64,000 bases of DNA from Denitrobaculum tricleocarpae. Its GTDB lineage: Bacteria; Pseudomonadota; Alphaproteobacteria; Kiloniellales; Kiloniellaceae. Shown here piece by piece: positions 8,365 through 17,454 of this stretch. The DNA is taken from the NCBI RefSeq assembly GCF_007004665.1, contig NZ_ML660057.1, positions 186,001 to 250,000 on the forward strand, read 5' to 3'. The notes beneath the pieces are model-generated. The model was not told where the DNA came from. It searched no databases and was given only the letters and a program-made list of their open reading frames with translations. The position numbers were made by a program, and so were the translations under genes. The stretch's first letter is position 1. Every line of letters begins with the position of its first letter.

Positions 8365-9261
8365 ATGAGCAGTCTCAACCCCCGCGTGGTTCTGATCACA
8401 CGTCAGACCGAATATGCCAGCCTCCTGGCCGCGCATGCCACGCGGGGCCAGGCAGCATTTTTCCTGCAAAGCCGTGGTCAGAACATCGAGGAAGTCGAAG
8501 CCCGTGACCGGATCGAAGCCGAGGCAATCACGGGCGCCAAGCGCAGCATTCCAAGCGACTGGTCCTTTGCCCAGGTTTTACGCGACGATCTGAATCGCTT
8601 CCTCTTCTTTCCCAACGATATCATCGTCGCCATCGGACAGGACGGCCTGGTCGCGAACCTGGCAAAGTATCTCGACGGTCAGGCGGTGATCGGTATCAGC
8701 CCCGACCCGGCACGAACCGAGGGAGTCCTGACGCCAAATCCGGTTGATCTGCTCGGCGAACTGCTTCCCGCCGTTGCCCATCAGGAAGTGGGATTTCAGA
8801 AGCGCGCAATGGTCCGGGCCCGCCTGGGCGAGGGCGATGAGCTGACCGCCCTGAACGAGCTCTTTATCGGTCACCGGTCGCATCAGTCGGCGCGTTACGT
8901 GGTAAATTACGCCGGCGCCGAGGAGTTTCAGTCCTCTTCCGGCATGATCGTCGCAACCGGCACCGGCATGACCGGCTGGGCAAAATCCATCATGACCGCG
9001 ACCCATCACAGCATCGAGATCGGACCTGAAGAACCGCGCGCGGCTTTCTTCGCACGCGAACCTTGGCCGAGCCGGATCTCAGGGTGTGAAATCTCGGCGG
9101 GAGAGATTCAGAAGGACACGAGCCTGCGCATTCTCTCACGCATCAACGAAGGCGGCGTGATCTTTGCCGACGGGATCGAACAGGACTTCCTCGCCTTCAA
9201 CTGGGGCGTCGAGGCCGAGATCGGTATCTCGCAGAAACAGTTGAGGATGGTGCTGCCTTGA
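8365..9261 (+). CDS. NAD-kinase-like protein
   Basis: A 298-residue protein with the layout of the NAD kinase family. It has an N-terminal Rossmann-like part with IIVAIGQDGLVANLAKYL (residues 87-104) at the place of the GGDG loop, the NE motif in ALNELFIGH (N164, E165), and the SSGMIVATGTGMTGW stretch typical of the C-terminal domain. The GGDG motif reads GQDG, so catalysis may be altered. AAGGA precedes the ATG, and the gene follows the SPFH stop by one base. It may phosphorylate NAD or a related compound. A diverged nucleotide-binding role is the alternative. Confidence 0.82.
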   Translation: MSSLNPRVVLITRQTEYASLLAAHATRGQAAFFLQSRGQNIEEVEARDRIEAEAITGAKRSIPSDWSFAQVLRDDLNRFLFFPNDIIVAIGQDGLVANLAKYLDGQAVIGISPDPARTEGVLTPNPVDLLGELLPAVAHQEVGFQKRAMVRARLGEGDELTALNELFIGHRSHQSARYVVNYAGAEEFQSSSGMIVATGTGMTGWAKSIMTATHHSIEIGPEEPRAAFFAREPWPSRISGCEISAGEIQKDTSLRILSRINEGGVIFADGIEQDFLAFNWGVEAEIGISQKQLRMVLP

Positions 9262-9349
9262 CCATCCCGTTGTCAGCCCTCTTGCCGCCCCTGCTGATGA
9301 TCTCCATATCCGCAGAGTTGCAACCATCACGCAGACAGGGGAAACGCGG

Positions 9350-9748
9350 GTGAAGAAACGCAAAGGTCAATGTCTCTGCGGCAACGTCCGGTACGAGGTC
9401 GCGGGAAAACCTACCTTTCCCCACCTCTGTTCCTGCCGGATGTGCCAGCTTTGGTCCGGCGCCCCGAGCGTTGCCTGGGTCGAATTCCCCATTGACCAGA
9501 TCGAATGGACCGGTCCAGCTGGCGAACCCGCGTTTTATCAGTCATCGGAAAAGACTCAGCGCGGATTCTGCCGGAACTGCGGCAGCACGATCTGCGCAAT
9601 CGACGAAGGCTACGACAAGATATCCCTGACGATGACCTCACTGGAGGCCCCCTCGGCGATCGTTCCGGGGAAACAGCACAGCTTCGCGAGAGAAGCACCG
9701 TCCTGGTGGTCGGTCGCAGTCAAGCGGCAACCGACCACCCGGATGTGA
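9350..9748 (+). CDS. GFA-family (CENP-V/GFA) zinc protein
   Basis: A 132-residue single-domain protein. Zinc ligands are visible as CLCGNVRYE near the N-terminus, CSCRMC (about residue 27) and CRNCGST (about residue 80), the standard GFA pattern. The GTG start at 9350 has GGGGA eight bases upstream. The family was named after glutathione-dependent formaldehyde activation, but most members have no proven reaction. It ends 4 bp before the convergent alcohol dehydrogenase, so no separate terminator fits between them. Confidence 0.88.
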   Translation: MKKRKGQCLCGNVRYEVAGKPTFPHLCSCRMCQLWSGAPSVAWVEFPIDQIEWTGPAGEPAFYQSSEKTQRGFCRNCGSTICAIDEGYDKISLTMTSLEAPSAIVPGKQHSFAREAPSWWSVAVKRQPTTRM

Positions 9749-9752
9749 GGCG

Positions 9753-10772
9753 CTATATCTCCATCACCACGCGGCCTTCAATCTTTCCGGCCTCCATACG
9801 CTCGAAGATGGCGTTGATGTTATCCAGACTGTCCATTGAATAGTGGGAGGCGACCTTGCCCTCGGCGGCAAACTGCAGAGCCTCGGTGAGATCGTTGCGC
9901 GTCCCGACAATGGAACCACGGACGGTCTTGCGCGAAAGAACCACATCGAAGATCGGCAGCTCAAAACCGCCCGGCGGCAAACCGACCAGGCTCATAGTCC
10001 CGCCCCGGCCCAGCAGGCCGAGTGCCAGAGGGAAGGAATCCCGCGATACAGCCGTCACCAGCGCACCCTCGACACCGCCACCTTTCTGAACCTCGTCCAC
10101 CACATCCTGCTCCGCCGCGTTAAAGACCTGATCCGCGCCCGATTTCTTGGCTAACTGTAACTTGTCCTCTGCGATATCGACGGCGATAACATGAAAGCCC
10201 ATGGCCTTGGCGTACTGAACGGCCAGGTGGCCCAGGCCGCCGACGCCAACGACGGCAACGGTCTGGCCCGGCTTCGCCTCGGTTTCCTTCAGGCCTTTGT
10301 ATACGGTTACGCCGGCGCAGAGGATCGGCGCCGAGGGCGCAAACTCCAAACCGTCGGGGATCAATCCAAGATAACCCGGGTCGGCGAGAACATATTCGGC
10401 AAATCCGCCATTCACACCGTAGCCGGTATTCTGCTGCTCGGCGCAAAGGGTTTCCCATCCGCCGACGCAATGGCGGCAATGACCGCAGGCGGAATGAAGC
10501 CAGGGCACGCCCACCCGGTCGCCTTCCTTCAGCCAGGACACGCCCTTGCCGATTTCCGCCACCACACCGACGCCCTCATGTCCGGGGATAAACGGAGCCG
10601 AGGGTTTGACCGGCCAGTCTCCCTGTGCGGCGTGCAGATCGGTATGACATACGCCGCAGGCCTCGACCTTCACGACAACGGCTCCGTCGCGGACGTCAGG
10701 CTTCTCGACTTCCATAATTTCCAGTGGCTGTCCCAGTTCCGTGACGACAGCGGCTTTCATGGTACCTGGCAT
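9753..10772 (-). CDS. adhP: Zinc-dependent alcohol dehydrogenase (AdhP type)
   Basis: A 339-residue medium-chain dehydrogenase. Catalytic zinc ligands are in GVCHTD and PGHEGVG, structural zinc cysteines are in CGHCRHCVGGWETLC, and the NAD-binding glycine motif is VGVGGLG. It should interconvert primary alcohols and aldehydes with NAD in the cytoplasm. The ATG at 10772 has CAGGGAG about six bases upstream; an upstream in-frame extension to 10964 has no such support. It is convergent with the GFA gene. The symbol follows family resemblance. Confidence 0.9.
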   Translation of the reverse strand: MPGTMKAAVVTELGQPLEIMEVEKPDVRDGAVVVKVEACGVCHTDLHAAQGDWPVKPSAPFIPGHEGVGVVAEIGKGVSWLKEGDRVGVPWLHSACGHCRHCVGGWETLCAEQQNTGYGVNGGFAEYVLADPGYLGLIPDGLEFAPSAPILCAGVTVYKGLKETEAKPGQTVAVVGVGGLGHLAVQYAKAMGFHVIAVDIAEDKLQLAKKSGADQVFNAAEQDVVDEVQKGGGVEGALVTAVSRDSFPLALGLLGRGGTMSLVGLPPGGFELPIFDVVLSRKTVRGSIVGTRNDLTEALQFAAEGKVASHYSMDSLDNINAIFERMEAGKIEGRVVMEI

Positions 10773-11136
10773 GCTTGGCTCCCTGTTGGACAAGAGGTTT
10801 TGAACACGCCCACCCACGCCGAGGTGGTGTGTCAGCACATGTCTGACTCCTTTCCCCGCCCGTGTCGTTGATCCAAATCGCCAAGCGATATCATAGCGTT
10901 TACTTGACAGAAAACGATGTGACGCAGCGCAAGAGACAGACCCTAGGTAGTAGGTGGTGCACAATCCACAGCTGTCCAGCCGAACATCGCATTTTCAACG
11001 AAATTTGTTGACGGGCGACCCGTCCACTCGATTTTTTTCACAAGAGACGCGGACGAGAGAACTGGCGCGCGGGATCCGCTGGGGGGCGTTTAGGAGGAAA
11101 TCTGATTGCGGCCGCGCAGACTAGGACGACCGAAAC
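10773..11136. other. Intergenic region with adh promoter space
   Basis: A 364-bp gap between the alcohol dehydrogenase start and the histidine kinase stop, both on the minus strand. On the minus strand TATGAT (10890-10895) could be a -10 element for adhP, without a good -35. On the plus strand TTTAGGAGGAAATCTGATTG (11089-11108) is a near-ideal ribosome site but leads only to a roughly 20-codon frame antisense to the kinase end. No other structure was seen. Confidence 0.4.
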
Positions 11137-13050
11137 TCAGGCCGCATCTGCAAGAGGCAGGGAAATTCTGAAGGTGGTCCCGACACCGACTTCAGACTCA
11201 ACCGATAGCCTGCCGCCATGCTTTTCCTCAATGATCGAACGCGAAATGGCCAGCCCCTGGCCCGTGCCGACGCCAGGTGCCTTGGTGGTGAAAAAGAGAT
11301 CAAAGATACGCTCGATCTTGTCTTCAGGAATCCCGTTGCCGTTATCGACGATCGAGATCTGAGCCTCGTCGTCTTCCCGCCTGGCGGCAATGCGGATCAG
11401 TCCGGCCCGAACCTCTTCGGCTTCCTCGATCGCCTGCGCCGCATTGACGACCATGTTGATCAGGACCTGACTGAGATCACCCGGGAAACACGGCACCTGA
11501 CCGAGTTGATCGTCAGTATCACAACGGATTTCGGCGCAGTACTTCCACTGGTTTTTCGAGACCGTCACGACGTTTTCGATCAGGGACGAGAGATCGTAAA
11601 GCGTCTTTTCGCCATTGTCCCCGTGCGACAAGGCCTTTACGGAAGAAACGATCCGGCTGACCGCCTGCACGCCATCCGTCGCTTCCTGCAAGGCGCGCGG
11701 CACCTCCTCGGACAGGTACTCCCAATCCATCTCCTCCAGCGCCGTCTCGAGATCGCCCTTGCCGGCACGAAGGTCCAACAAGGCCTGGTTCAGATCGCAG
11801 AAGGACTCCCGGGCAAACTTCACATTGTCGCCGACATACTGGATTGGCGTATTGATCTCATGGGCGATGCCGCTGGCCAGGGTTCCCAGGGATTCCATCT
11901 TCTGGCTTTGCATCACCTCCATCTCGAGATGCCGGTTCCGCTCGACCGCATCGAAGAGCTCGGTAATGTCGGTTTCGACCACGACGACACCACCGTTCGA
12001 CATCTGGCGCCGCGAATTCATCAGAACGCGGCCGTCCAGCGTGCGGCTTTGCCATTGCATGTCTTCCGTGATGCCGGCCCCCGCCGAGGGCGCGGCCGAT
12101 TCCAAAAGGGCATTCAAGGACTCACCGTCGTCGTCCGCGGGCTCCAACTGTTCCGACAGCAGACAAGAGAGCTCGACGAAACTCTGCGGCATGTTTCCAT
12201 TGGCGGTGATATCAGGATAGGTTTCTTTGAAAGCTTCGTTGACGAACTCGATCCTGTCCCGGGCATCCACGATCACAACGGACTGATCCATGCTGTTCAT
12301 GGCATCGCGCATGACCGTCTCCGCGTGCTCACGCTCCGCCTCGGCTTTCCGCCGGGCCTCCTCGGCCTCTTTGGCGAATTCGGCCAGAGCTCTGGACATG
12401 CGGTTGAAGCTGTTGCTGGTGTCCGCCAGTTCATCACGGCCAGTGACCCGCAACTGATAACCGAAATCCCCCTGGGCGACACGTTTCGCGCCTTTGCGTA
12501 AAAGCGCCAACTGCTTGGTCAGCACGGTGCCTAAAAGCAACCCGAAAACGGCCACCAGCAGGATCTCCATCGCGGCGATCGACAGCATCCAACGGGTCGC
12601 ATCACCAAGAGTGGTCTCGATGGTCGCGGTCGAGAGGCCGATCTCGACTCTGCCGAAGTCCTTTCCAGCGGAGACGATCGGCGCGGAAACATCCAGACGC
12701 ATGTCGTTCGACGTCGTTTCGATGGAATCGTCCTCCAAGAAGTCCGCTTCCAGCGCGCCGCTGTCTCCGCCTTGCGCCACAACCAGTCCGTTGGCGTTGC
12801 GAACTCTGACATAGAGGATGTCGTCATTCTGAAGAGTTTGACCGACGAGGGCATCCAGGGTCGCCAGGTCCAGCGAGAGCAGTGCGTCGCTGGTCATGGT
12901 CGAGAACAAACGCGCGGTAACCTGCGAGCGCTCGAGGAGTTGTGCCTCGTTCGAGCTTCGCAGGTAATGAAGACCGCTGATCACCAGTATCGCCAGCAGA
13001 ACACACTCGATCGCCGCGATACCGAGGACTGTTTTTAGCCGGAATGACAT
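11137..13050 (-). CDS. Membrane sensor histidine kinase with HAMP and PAS-like domains
   Basis: A 637-residue kinase. TM1 is about 8-28, a periplasmic sensor domain about 30-155, TM2 about 156-178, HAMP about 178-232, and a PAS-like region about 250-365. The H-box IAHEINTPIQYV has phospho-acceptor H398. The ATPase domain has N-box VVNAAQAIEE, DNGNGIPE, FDLFFTTK and GTGQGLAIS. Its start overlaps the end of the PhnD-like binding-protein gene by 16 bp. That suggests the binding protein feeds ligand information to this kinase, as in periplasmic-protein-assisted sensors (inference). No response regulator is in the same operon; candidates lie across the divergent promoter. Confidence 0.93.
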   Translation of the reverse strand: MSFRLKTVLGIAAIECVLLAILVISGLHYLRSSNEAQLLERSQVTARLFSTMTSDALLSLDLATLDALVGQTLQNDDILYVRVRNANGLVVAQGGDSGALEADFLEDDSIETTSNDMRLDVSAPIVSAGKDFGRVEIGLSTATIETTLGDATRWMLSIAAMEILLVAVFGLLLGTVLTKQLALLRKGAKRVAQGDFGYQLRVTGRDELADTSNSFNRMSRALAEFAKEAEEARRKAEAEREHAETVMRDAMNSMDQSVVIVDARDRIEFVNEAFKETYPDITANGNMPQSFVELSCLLSEQLEPADDDGESLNALLESAAPSAGAGITEDMQWQSRTLDGRVLMNSRRQMSNGGVVVVETDITELFDAVERNRHLEMEVMQSQKMESLGTLASGIAHEINTPIQYVGDNVKFARESFCDLNQALLDLRAGKGDLETALEEMDWEYLSEEVPRALQEATDGVQAVSRIVSSVKALSHGDNGEKTLYDLSSLIENVVTVSKNQWKYCAEIRCDTDDQLGQVPCFPGDLSQVLINMVVNAAQAIEEAEEVRAGLIRIAARREDDEAQISIVDNGNGIPEDKIERIFDLFFTTKAPGVGTGQGLAISRSIIEEKHGGRLSVESEVGVGTTFRISLPLADAA

Positions 13051-13943
13051 TGCAGGGATTCGTTCGAAACGATCTGGGTGTGGTTCTGTGTTAGCTGCAG
13101 GGCACGAATGTCATCCCAATCCGCGTTGGCCGCCTGTACGAAGCCTTTCATCCCCAGGGGCTGGAGGGTCTGGGCATCATTCGCCGCAACCTGCTGCATC
13201 GCCTCGAAGAGAGCTTCGGACTGTGCCCCATTCATCCGCGAACTCACCGCGAAGGCATGTGGCGTATAGCCGTCGGTGCGATAGACGATCTTCAACTGAT
13301 CCCGAATGTCGGCGGGAACATTGTTGAAGGTCCGCATGACACCGCCCCCCGCGGGCATCAGGCCTGCCGCAACCGCCCGGTAGACGGAGTCATGCGACTT
13401 GACGTAATTCGGCGAGATGTCGATCCCCCGTGCCTTCAGTTCCGCACGGGGAATAACACTTGCGCCAAAGGCGGCAGGCGACGGAAAGGCAACCGCATTG
13501 CCCGAGAGATGCTCCAGATTTTCAAGAGACGCATCCTTGCGGGCGACCAGGATACCCCGAAGCCGCTTGTCACGAACGCGCGCTATTGCCTGGTATCCGG
13601 CAAGGTCGTGAAAAACCGTGTAATGATAGGGATTCATGTAGGCGATGTCATAGGCACCCTTGGCAAGGCAGGCTTCAAAGGTCGGGATGTCTTTTGCCGT
13701 CGCAAACTCGATGCGATAGCCGCTGACGTCGCTCAAGCGCTCCATAAAGGGCACCCAGGCCTGCGCCAGTCGCGAAGCCGATTGCTGTGGCACGATCCCG
13801 AATACAAAGCTTTCCCGGCTGTCGGCGGCCGCAGTCCCGACAGTCGAAAGGGTGATTTGCAGGACGGCCGCAATAAGCAAATAAAATCGCATAGGGTGAA
13901 TAGAAAGCGGAATAATTCTCGCTTTTGAAAAAACTCGTTGCAT
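13035..13943 (-). CDS. PhnD-like phosphate/phosphonate-type substrate-binding protein
   Basis: A 302-residue exported binding protein of the phosphonate/phosphite ABC type: FVFGIVPQQSASRLAQAW, YDIAYMNPYHYTVF, and a later AVAAGLMPAGGGVMRT. The ATG at 13943 has TTGGAG eight bases upstream. The signal peptide has a long positively charged n-region and a core near residues 19-38, ending in GTAAADS. No ABC permease or ATPase is adjacent; a histidine kinase overlaps its 3' end. It is therefore probably a sensor accessory rather than a transporter part. The ligand is unknown. Confidence 0.9.
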   Translation of the reverse strand: MQRVFSKARIIPLSIHPMRFYLLIAAVLQITLSTVGTAAADSRESFVFGIVPQQSASRLAQAWVPFMERLSDVSGYRIEFATAKDIPTFEACLAKGAYDIAYMNPYHYTVFHDLAGYQAIARVRDKRLRGILVARKDASLENLEHLSGNAVAFPSPAAFGASVIPRAELKARGIDISPNYVKSHDSVYRAVAAGLMPAGGGVMRTFNNVPADIRDQLKIVYRTDGYTPHAFAVSSRMNGAQSEALFEAMQQVAANDAQTLQPLGMKGFVQAANADWDDIRALQLTQNHTQIVSNESLQCHSG

Positions 13944-14026
13944 TTTTGATCTCCAATATTGCGGGCCAACTCACCCTTCCATGCACCTTTGCTTCAGAAA
14001 TCTAAATCACACTACCACTATATTTG

Positions 14027-14150
14027 CAGTGAATTTATTAACACTGAGGCTTTATTCTCTACGCAAGAGCATGCCGTTTTCTTCGGATTTAGGTCATCCC
14101 CATTTGAGGGGGATTGCCGGCGGCCCGTGCAAAAGACCTTTGGATTTAGG
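14027..14150. promoter_or_regulatory. Divergent promoter region with inverted and direct repeats
   Basis: The gap 13944-14171 separates the PhnD-kinase operon from the LuxR-type regulator. It contains CAGTG-N10-CACTG (14027-14046) and two copies of GGATTTAGG (14085-14093 and 14142-14150). These could be binding sites for the adjacent response regulator; this is inferred from symmetry and placement only. Confidence 0.3.
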
Positions 14151-14171
14151 GTTTCTTAGAAAAGCCGGCCT

Positions 14172-15260
14172 ATGAAACTGCCCATGCACAAGGATAAACC
14201 GGTCATTCTCTTCGTTGACGACGAAGCTGCAGTTCTGAGCTCATTGTCCCGCCAGCTCCGCCATCAGCGCGACCGTTGGTGCCTTGAATTCGAGAGCTCA
14301 CCGAAGACCGCGCTGCAAAAAGCGCAGGAACTGGATATCGATGTCGTCGTTTCGGACATGCAGATGCCCGGCATGAACGGGCTCGAGCTGATTGCCGCCA
14401 TGCGGCGTTTCTCTCCCGAAGCCGCCTATATCATGCTGACAGGCAGCTCAGATCTCTCCACAGCCGTCGGCGCAATTAACGATGCCAGTGTTTTCCGCTT
14501 TTACACGAAGCCCTGTCCGGCCGAACTTCTGGAGGAAGGCATCGAGGCAGGCCTCGCAGCCAGGGTGACGGCACAGGGTCCGGCTGAGATACAAAAGACG
14601 CCCGAGACACGAGAAACGGCCGAGATACGAGACAGCGATCTCTCTGATATTAATAACACTATTGGCATGGCGGCACTTGACCACCTCTCGCTCAGTGTGA
14701 TCGTTGTCGACCCGGCCGCACGGGTTCTTCTGACCAACAAAAGTGGTGGTGCACTCCTCTCCAGAAGCGATGGCCTGAGCATGAGCGCCGGCGAGATTTG
14801 CCGGGCCTCGACGACATCGGAGTCCGAAAAGCTGCACCAACTCATCCAGATGGCAGCCGCCGACCCACAGGAAAACGAACAGGGTTCGTTTGTGGTCTCC
14901 CTCCAACGCCCCTCGCAGAAACGCGCCTACTCTGTGCTCGCTATTCCGATCGCGGCACCAGGTTCCGAACAGGCGCAAGAATCCTGCAATCCGCTTGTCG
15001 CGCTCTATGTCTCCGATCCGGAGAACCAACCCTTGCCGTCAGCCGAGGCGATCTCGCGGCTCTTCGGGCTGACCCGCGCCGAGGCACGTATTGTTCATGA
15101 GCTGGTTAAGGGCGCTTCGATGGACGAAGCAGCCGAGAACGCAGGTGTCACCGTAAGCACGGCACGCACCTACCTGAAGCAGGCTTTCAGCAAGACGGAC
15201 ACCAAGCGACAGGCGGAATTGGTTAAGCTTGTCCTCACCTACCCGCGGCTCTCATCATAA
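14172..15260 (+). CDS. Response regulator: receiver, PAS-like region, LuxR-type HTH
   Basis: A 362-residue transcriptional regulator. The receiver domain covers about 10-128, with phospho-acceptor D62 (VVSDMQMPG), the LTG switch and the conserved Lys in YTKPC. A middle PAS-like segment (about 170-290) follows. The C-terminal LuxR-type helix-turn-helix is about 300-360 (LTRAEARIVHELVKG, then VSTARTYLKQAF). The start is not fixed, since no clear ribosome site precedes 14172 or the in-frame ATG at 14184. It is divergent from the PhnD-kinase pair and is a plausible partner. The KPC ending of the receiver recurs in every regulator of this cluster. Confidence 0.9.
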   Translation: MKLPMHKDKPVILFVDDEAAVLSSLSRQLRHQRDRWCLEFESSPKTALQKAQELDIDVVVSDMQMPGMNGLELIAAMRRFSPEAAYIMLTGSSDLSTAVGAINDASVFRFYTKPCPAELLEEGIEAGLAARVTAQGPAEIQKTPETRETAEIRDSDLSDINNTIGMAALDHLSLSVIVVDPAARVLLTNKSGGALLSRSDGLSMSAGEICRASTTSESEKLHQLIQMAAADPQENEQGSFVVSLQRPSQKRAYSVLAIPIAAPGSEQAQESCNPLVALYVSDPENQPLPSAEAISRLFGLTRAEARIVHELVKGASMDEAAENAGVTVSTARTYLKQAFSKTDTKRQAELVKLVLTYPRLSS

Positions 15261-15308
15261 GCGGGGCTGCCCCGGAGCCTATAGCCCGCTGGACCAAAAC
15301 GCAGTTCA

Positions 15309-15360
15309 CGCCCTTGAGTGGAACGATCAAGGGCGCGAATTGCCGTCTCACGGTGTGAGA
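15309..15360. terminator. Two adjacent hairpins between convergent genes
   Basis: CGCCCTTGA (15309-15317) pairs perfectly with TCAAGGGCG (15327-15335). TCTCAC (15346-15351) pairs with GTGAGA (15355-15360). They lie between the ends of the LuxR-type regulator and the convergent receiver-kinase gene. No T-tract follows on either strand, so terminator function is only probable from location. Confidence 0.45.
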
Positions 15361-15447
15361 TGAGTCTGATGGGGTTTTCTGGGCCCTGGAGGGAGGCTCA
15401 GGCTTTTAACCGCAGCACGGCCAAAAGCTATCAGACTCGCGGAAAAC

Positions 15448-16611
15448 CTATTGTCGGTTTGGAAAAGCCACCACATTCGCATGCGAGATCTGGGGCGGTA
15501 CCTCTACGGACGCCGCGGGGATCACAATCCGTACGTTTGTGCCCTCGTCCAGGCAGCTATCGAGGTCAATGCGGCCACCCTGCAAATTCGCCAGGGCCCG
15601 AGCCAGGGGAAGTCCCATGCCAATCCCGCCAAAGGCGCCATCATAAACGTCGGCTTCCTTGGCAAAGGGCTGCATGACGCGGTCCAACCACTCCGGCTCG
15701 ATTCCGACCCCTTTATCAGCGACCAGGACCGTGAGCAGGCCAGCCTCATCAACGGAGAACTCCAGCAGCACTGCGCCCTCATGGTGACTGAATTTAACGG
15801 CGTTCGACAAGAGATTGCCCACGCACACGGACAAAGCCTGTGCATCGATGAAGAGTTCGACATCATCCTCGGGTTCATCTACATAGAGATGGATCGCTTT
15901 TTGATCACACTCCGGCCGGATACGCTCAATGCAATCGGTCGCGAAGTCGCGCAGTGATACGGGCCGCCGATCGAGTGTGTACTGCCCTGACTGCACTGCC
16001 CCATAGTCCATCAGACTGTTCACGATCTCACTGAGATTCGTACCACTTTCGCGGATCGTCGAGACGTAGTCACGGCTCCGACCGTCATCATCCAACTGCT
16101 GCTCAAGGATCTCAGCGAAACCGATAATGTGGTTGAGCGGTGTCCGGAGCTCGTGGCTCATGGTCGAAAAGAGATCAGAGGTCTGCTTCATGGTTTCGTT
16201 CGCCCGCTTCGACGCATCCAGCATGTCGCGCTGGCGCAGGGACATCAAAACACCGTCCTCCACCGCTTTGCTCAGTTGGTCGCCCGTGCAGGGTTTGCGA
16301 ATAAAACGGAAGACTTCGGCCTGATTGACGGCATCGACGGCAATGTCCGGTTCGGTGCTGCCCGTCAGCATGATCCTGGTCGCCAGAGGCGCACTGATTT
16401 TCAGGGTTTCCAGGAAATCGAGGCCATTCACGCCCGGCATGTGCATGTCGCTGACCACCACGCTGAAAGGCTCTGATGCCTCAATCTTCTTCATGGCGTC
16501 CGTGACCGACGTGGCCAGTGCTACGTCGAACTTACGCGAGAGGCGGCGGCTCATGGCAAACAGGATATGCGGTTCGTCATCCACAAGCAGGACTTTTTGT
16601 TTGCTGGCCAT
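15448..16611 (-). CDS. Hybrid protein: N-terminal receiver plus histidine kinase
   Basis: A 387-residue soluble protein in inverted hybrid order. The receiver is about 5-125 with D55 (VVSDMHMPG) and Lys in IRKPC. HisKA follows with H153 (FSTMSHELRTPLNHIIGF), then a HATPase domain with N-box NLLSNAVKFS, DKGVGIE and GGIGMGLPLA. The ATG at 16611 has GAGGAG eight bases upstream. With no membrane segment or sensor domain, it probably receives phosphate through its receiver and controls its kinase accordingly. It is divergent from the H-NOX operon, and its target is unknown. Confidence 0.92.
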   Translation of the reverse strand: MASKQKVLLVDDEPHILFAMSRRLSRKFDVALATSVTDAMKKIEASEPFSVVVSDMHMPGVNGLDFLETLKISAPLATRIMLTGSTEPDIAVDAVNQAEVFRFIRKPCTGDQLSKAVEDGVLMSLRQRDMLDASKRANETMKQTSDLFSTMSHELRTPLNHIIGFAEILEQQLDDDGRSRDYVSTIRESGTNLSEIVNSLMDYGAVQSGQYTLDRRPVSLRDFATDCIERIRPECDQKAIHLYVDEPEDDVELFIDAQALSVCVGNLLSNAVKFSHHEGAVLLEFSVDEAGLLTVLVADKGVGIEPEWLDRVMQPFAKEADVYDGAFGGIGMGLPLARALANLQGGRIDLDSCLDEGTNVRIVIPAASVEVPPQISHANVVAFPNRQ

Positions 16612-16898
16612 CTCTGTGTCTCCTCGTCAACAGCTTCACGAAACCGGGTCGTCCGTGTTCATGGCCAGGAGCATGATCGCAACAAACTTTCGGCGCAGTC
16701 CTCAAATGGGGGGAGATTTAATAAAATTCGTCATTAATCTCATTGGAAGACAAAAATAGTTGAAAACAAAACAAAAAGAATAATAAACCCGCTAAAACAC
16801 ACAACCATTAGTATGTTTCGTTAACAGTTATTACAAGAGATCATTATAAAATATCACACTAAACTCAATTATGTTTACAGTGACTTGGAGAGATGAAC

Positions 16899-17450
16899 AT
16901 GAAAGGTGTTGTATTTACCGAGTTCCTCGAAATGGTGGACGATAAGTTTTCACCGGAAATCGCGGAACGAATCATAGACAATGCCGATTTGGCCTCCAAC
17001 GGCGCTTACACGGCGGTCGGCACTTACGACCACACCGAACTCGTAAAACTGGTCGTCAACCTGGCCGCGGAAACCGGCGCCGAAGTACCGGATCTCGTGC
17101 GCACCTTCGGTGAGCATTTCTTTCATCGTCTCGTCGCGATCTATCCACACTTCGTCAATGACGACCAGGACGTCTTCGCCTTTCTCGAGAGTGTCGAAAA
17201 TTACATTCACATCGAAGTCCGCAAACTCTACCCCGATGCAGATCTGCCCTCGGTGAAGACGGAACGGCCCGGAGATGGCCAACTCGTCGTGACCTACGAG
17301 TCAAAACGCTGCCTCGCCGACGCGGCACACGGCCTGATCCTGGGCTGTCTCGACCATTTCAAGGTGAAGGACAAGGTCAGCATCGATCGACAGGACGAGA
17401 GTGAGGGCAAAGGCAGCCGGGTCCGCTTTAATCTCTCAAAGGCTGCATAA
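16899..17450 (+). CDS. H-NOX haem nitric oxide/oxygen binding protein
   Basis: A 183-residue H-NOX (HNOB) domain protein, close to the family length. The proximal haem ligand is H104 in VENYIHIEVRKLYP, and the haem-propionate motif YxSxR is Y133-S135-R137 (TYESKR). The start at 16899 (MKGVVFTEFLEMV) matches the family N-terminus and has GGAG eight bases upstream; an ATG two codons earlier is too close to it. It binds haem and senses NO in the cytoplasm, and typically regulates a partner kinase, here the gene 4 bp downstream. The 287-bp divergent upstream region is AT-rich. Confidence 0.94.
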   Translation: MKGVVFTEFLEMVDDKFSPEIAERIIDNADLASNGAYTAVGTYDHTELVKLVVNLAAETGAEVPDLVRTFGEHFFHRLVAIYPHFVNDDQDVFAFLESVENYIHIEVRKLYPDADLPSVKTERPGDGQLVVTYESKRCLADAAHGLILGCLDHFKVKDKVSIDRQDESEGKGSRVRFNLSKAA

Positions 17451-17454
17451 AACC

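Noticed and set aside
11089-11170. Near-ideal ribosome site AGGAGGAAATC followed by a TTG
   Set aside because: It opens a frame of only about 20 codons that runs antisense into the kinase 3' end; noted in the gap entry but not called as a gene.
11218-12501. A 427-codon plus-strand open frame
   Set aside because: Antisense to the membrane histidine kinase, whose motifs are complete and in order.
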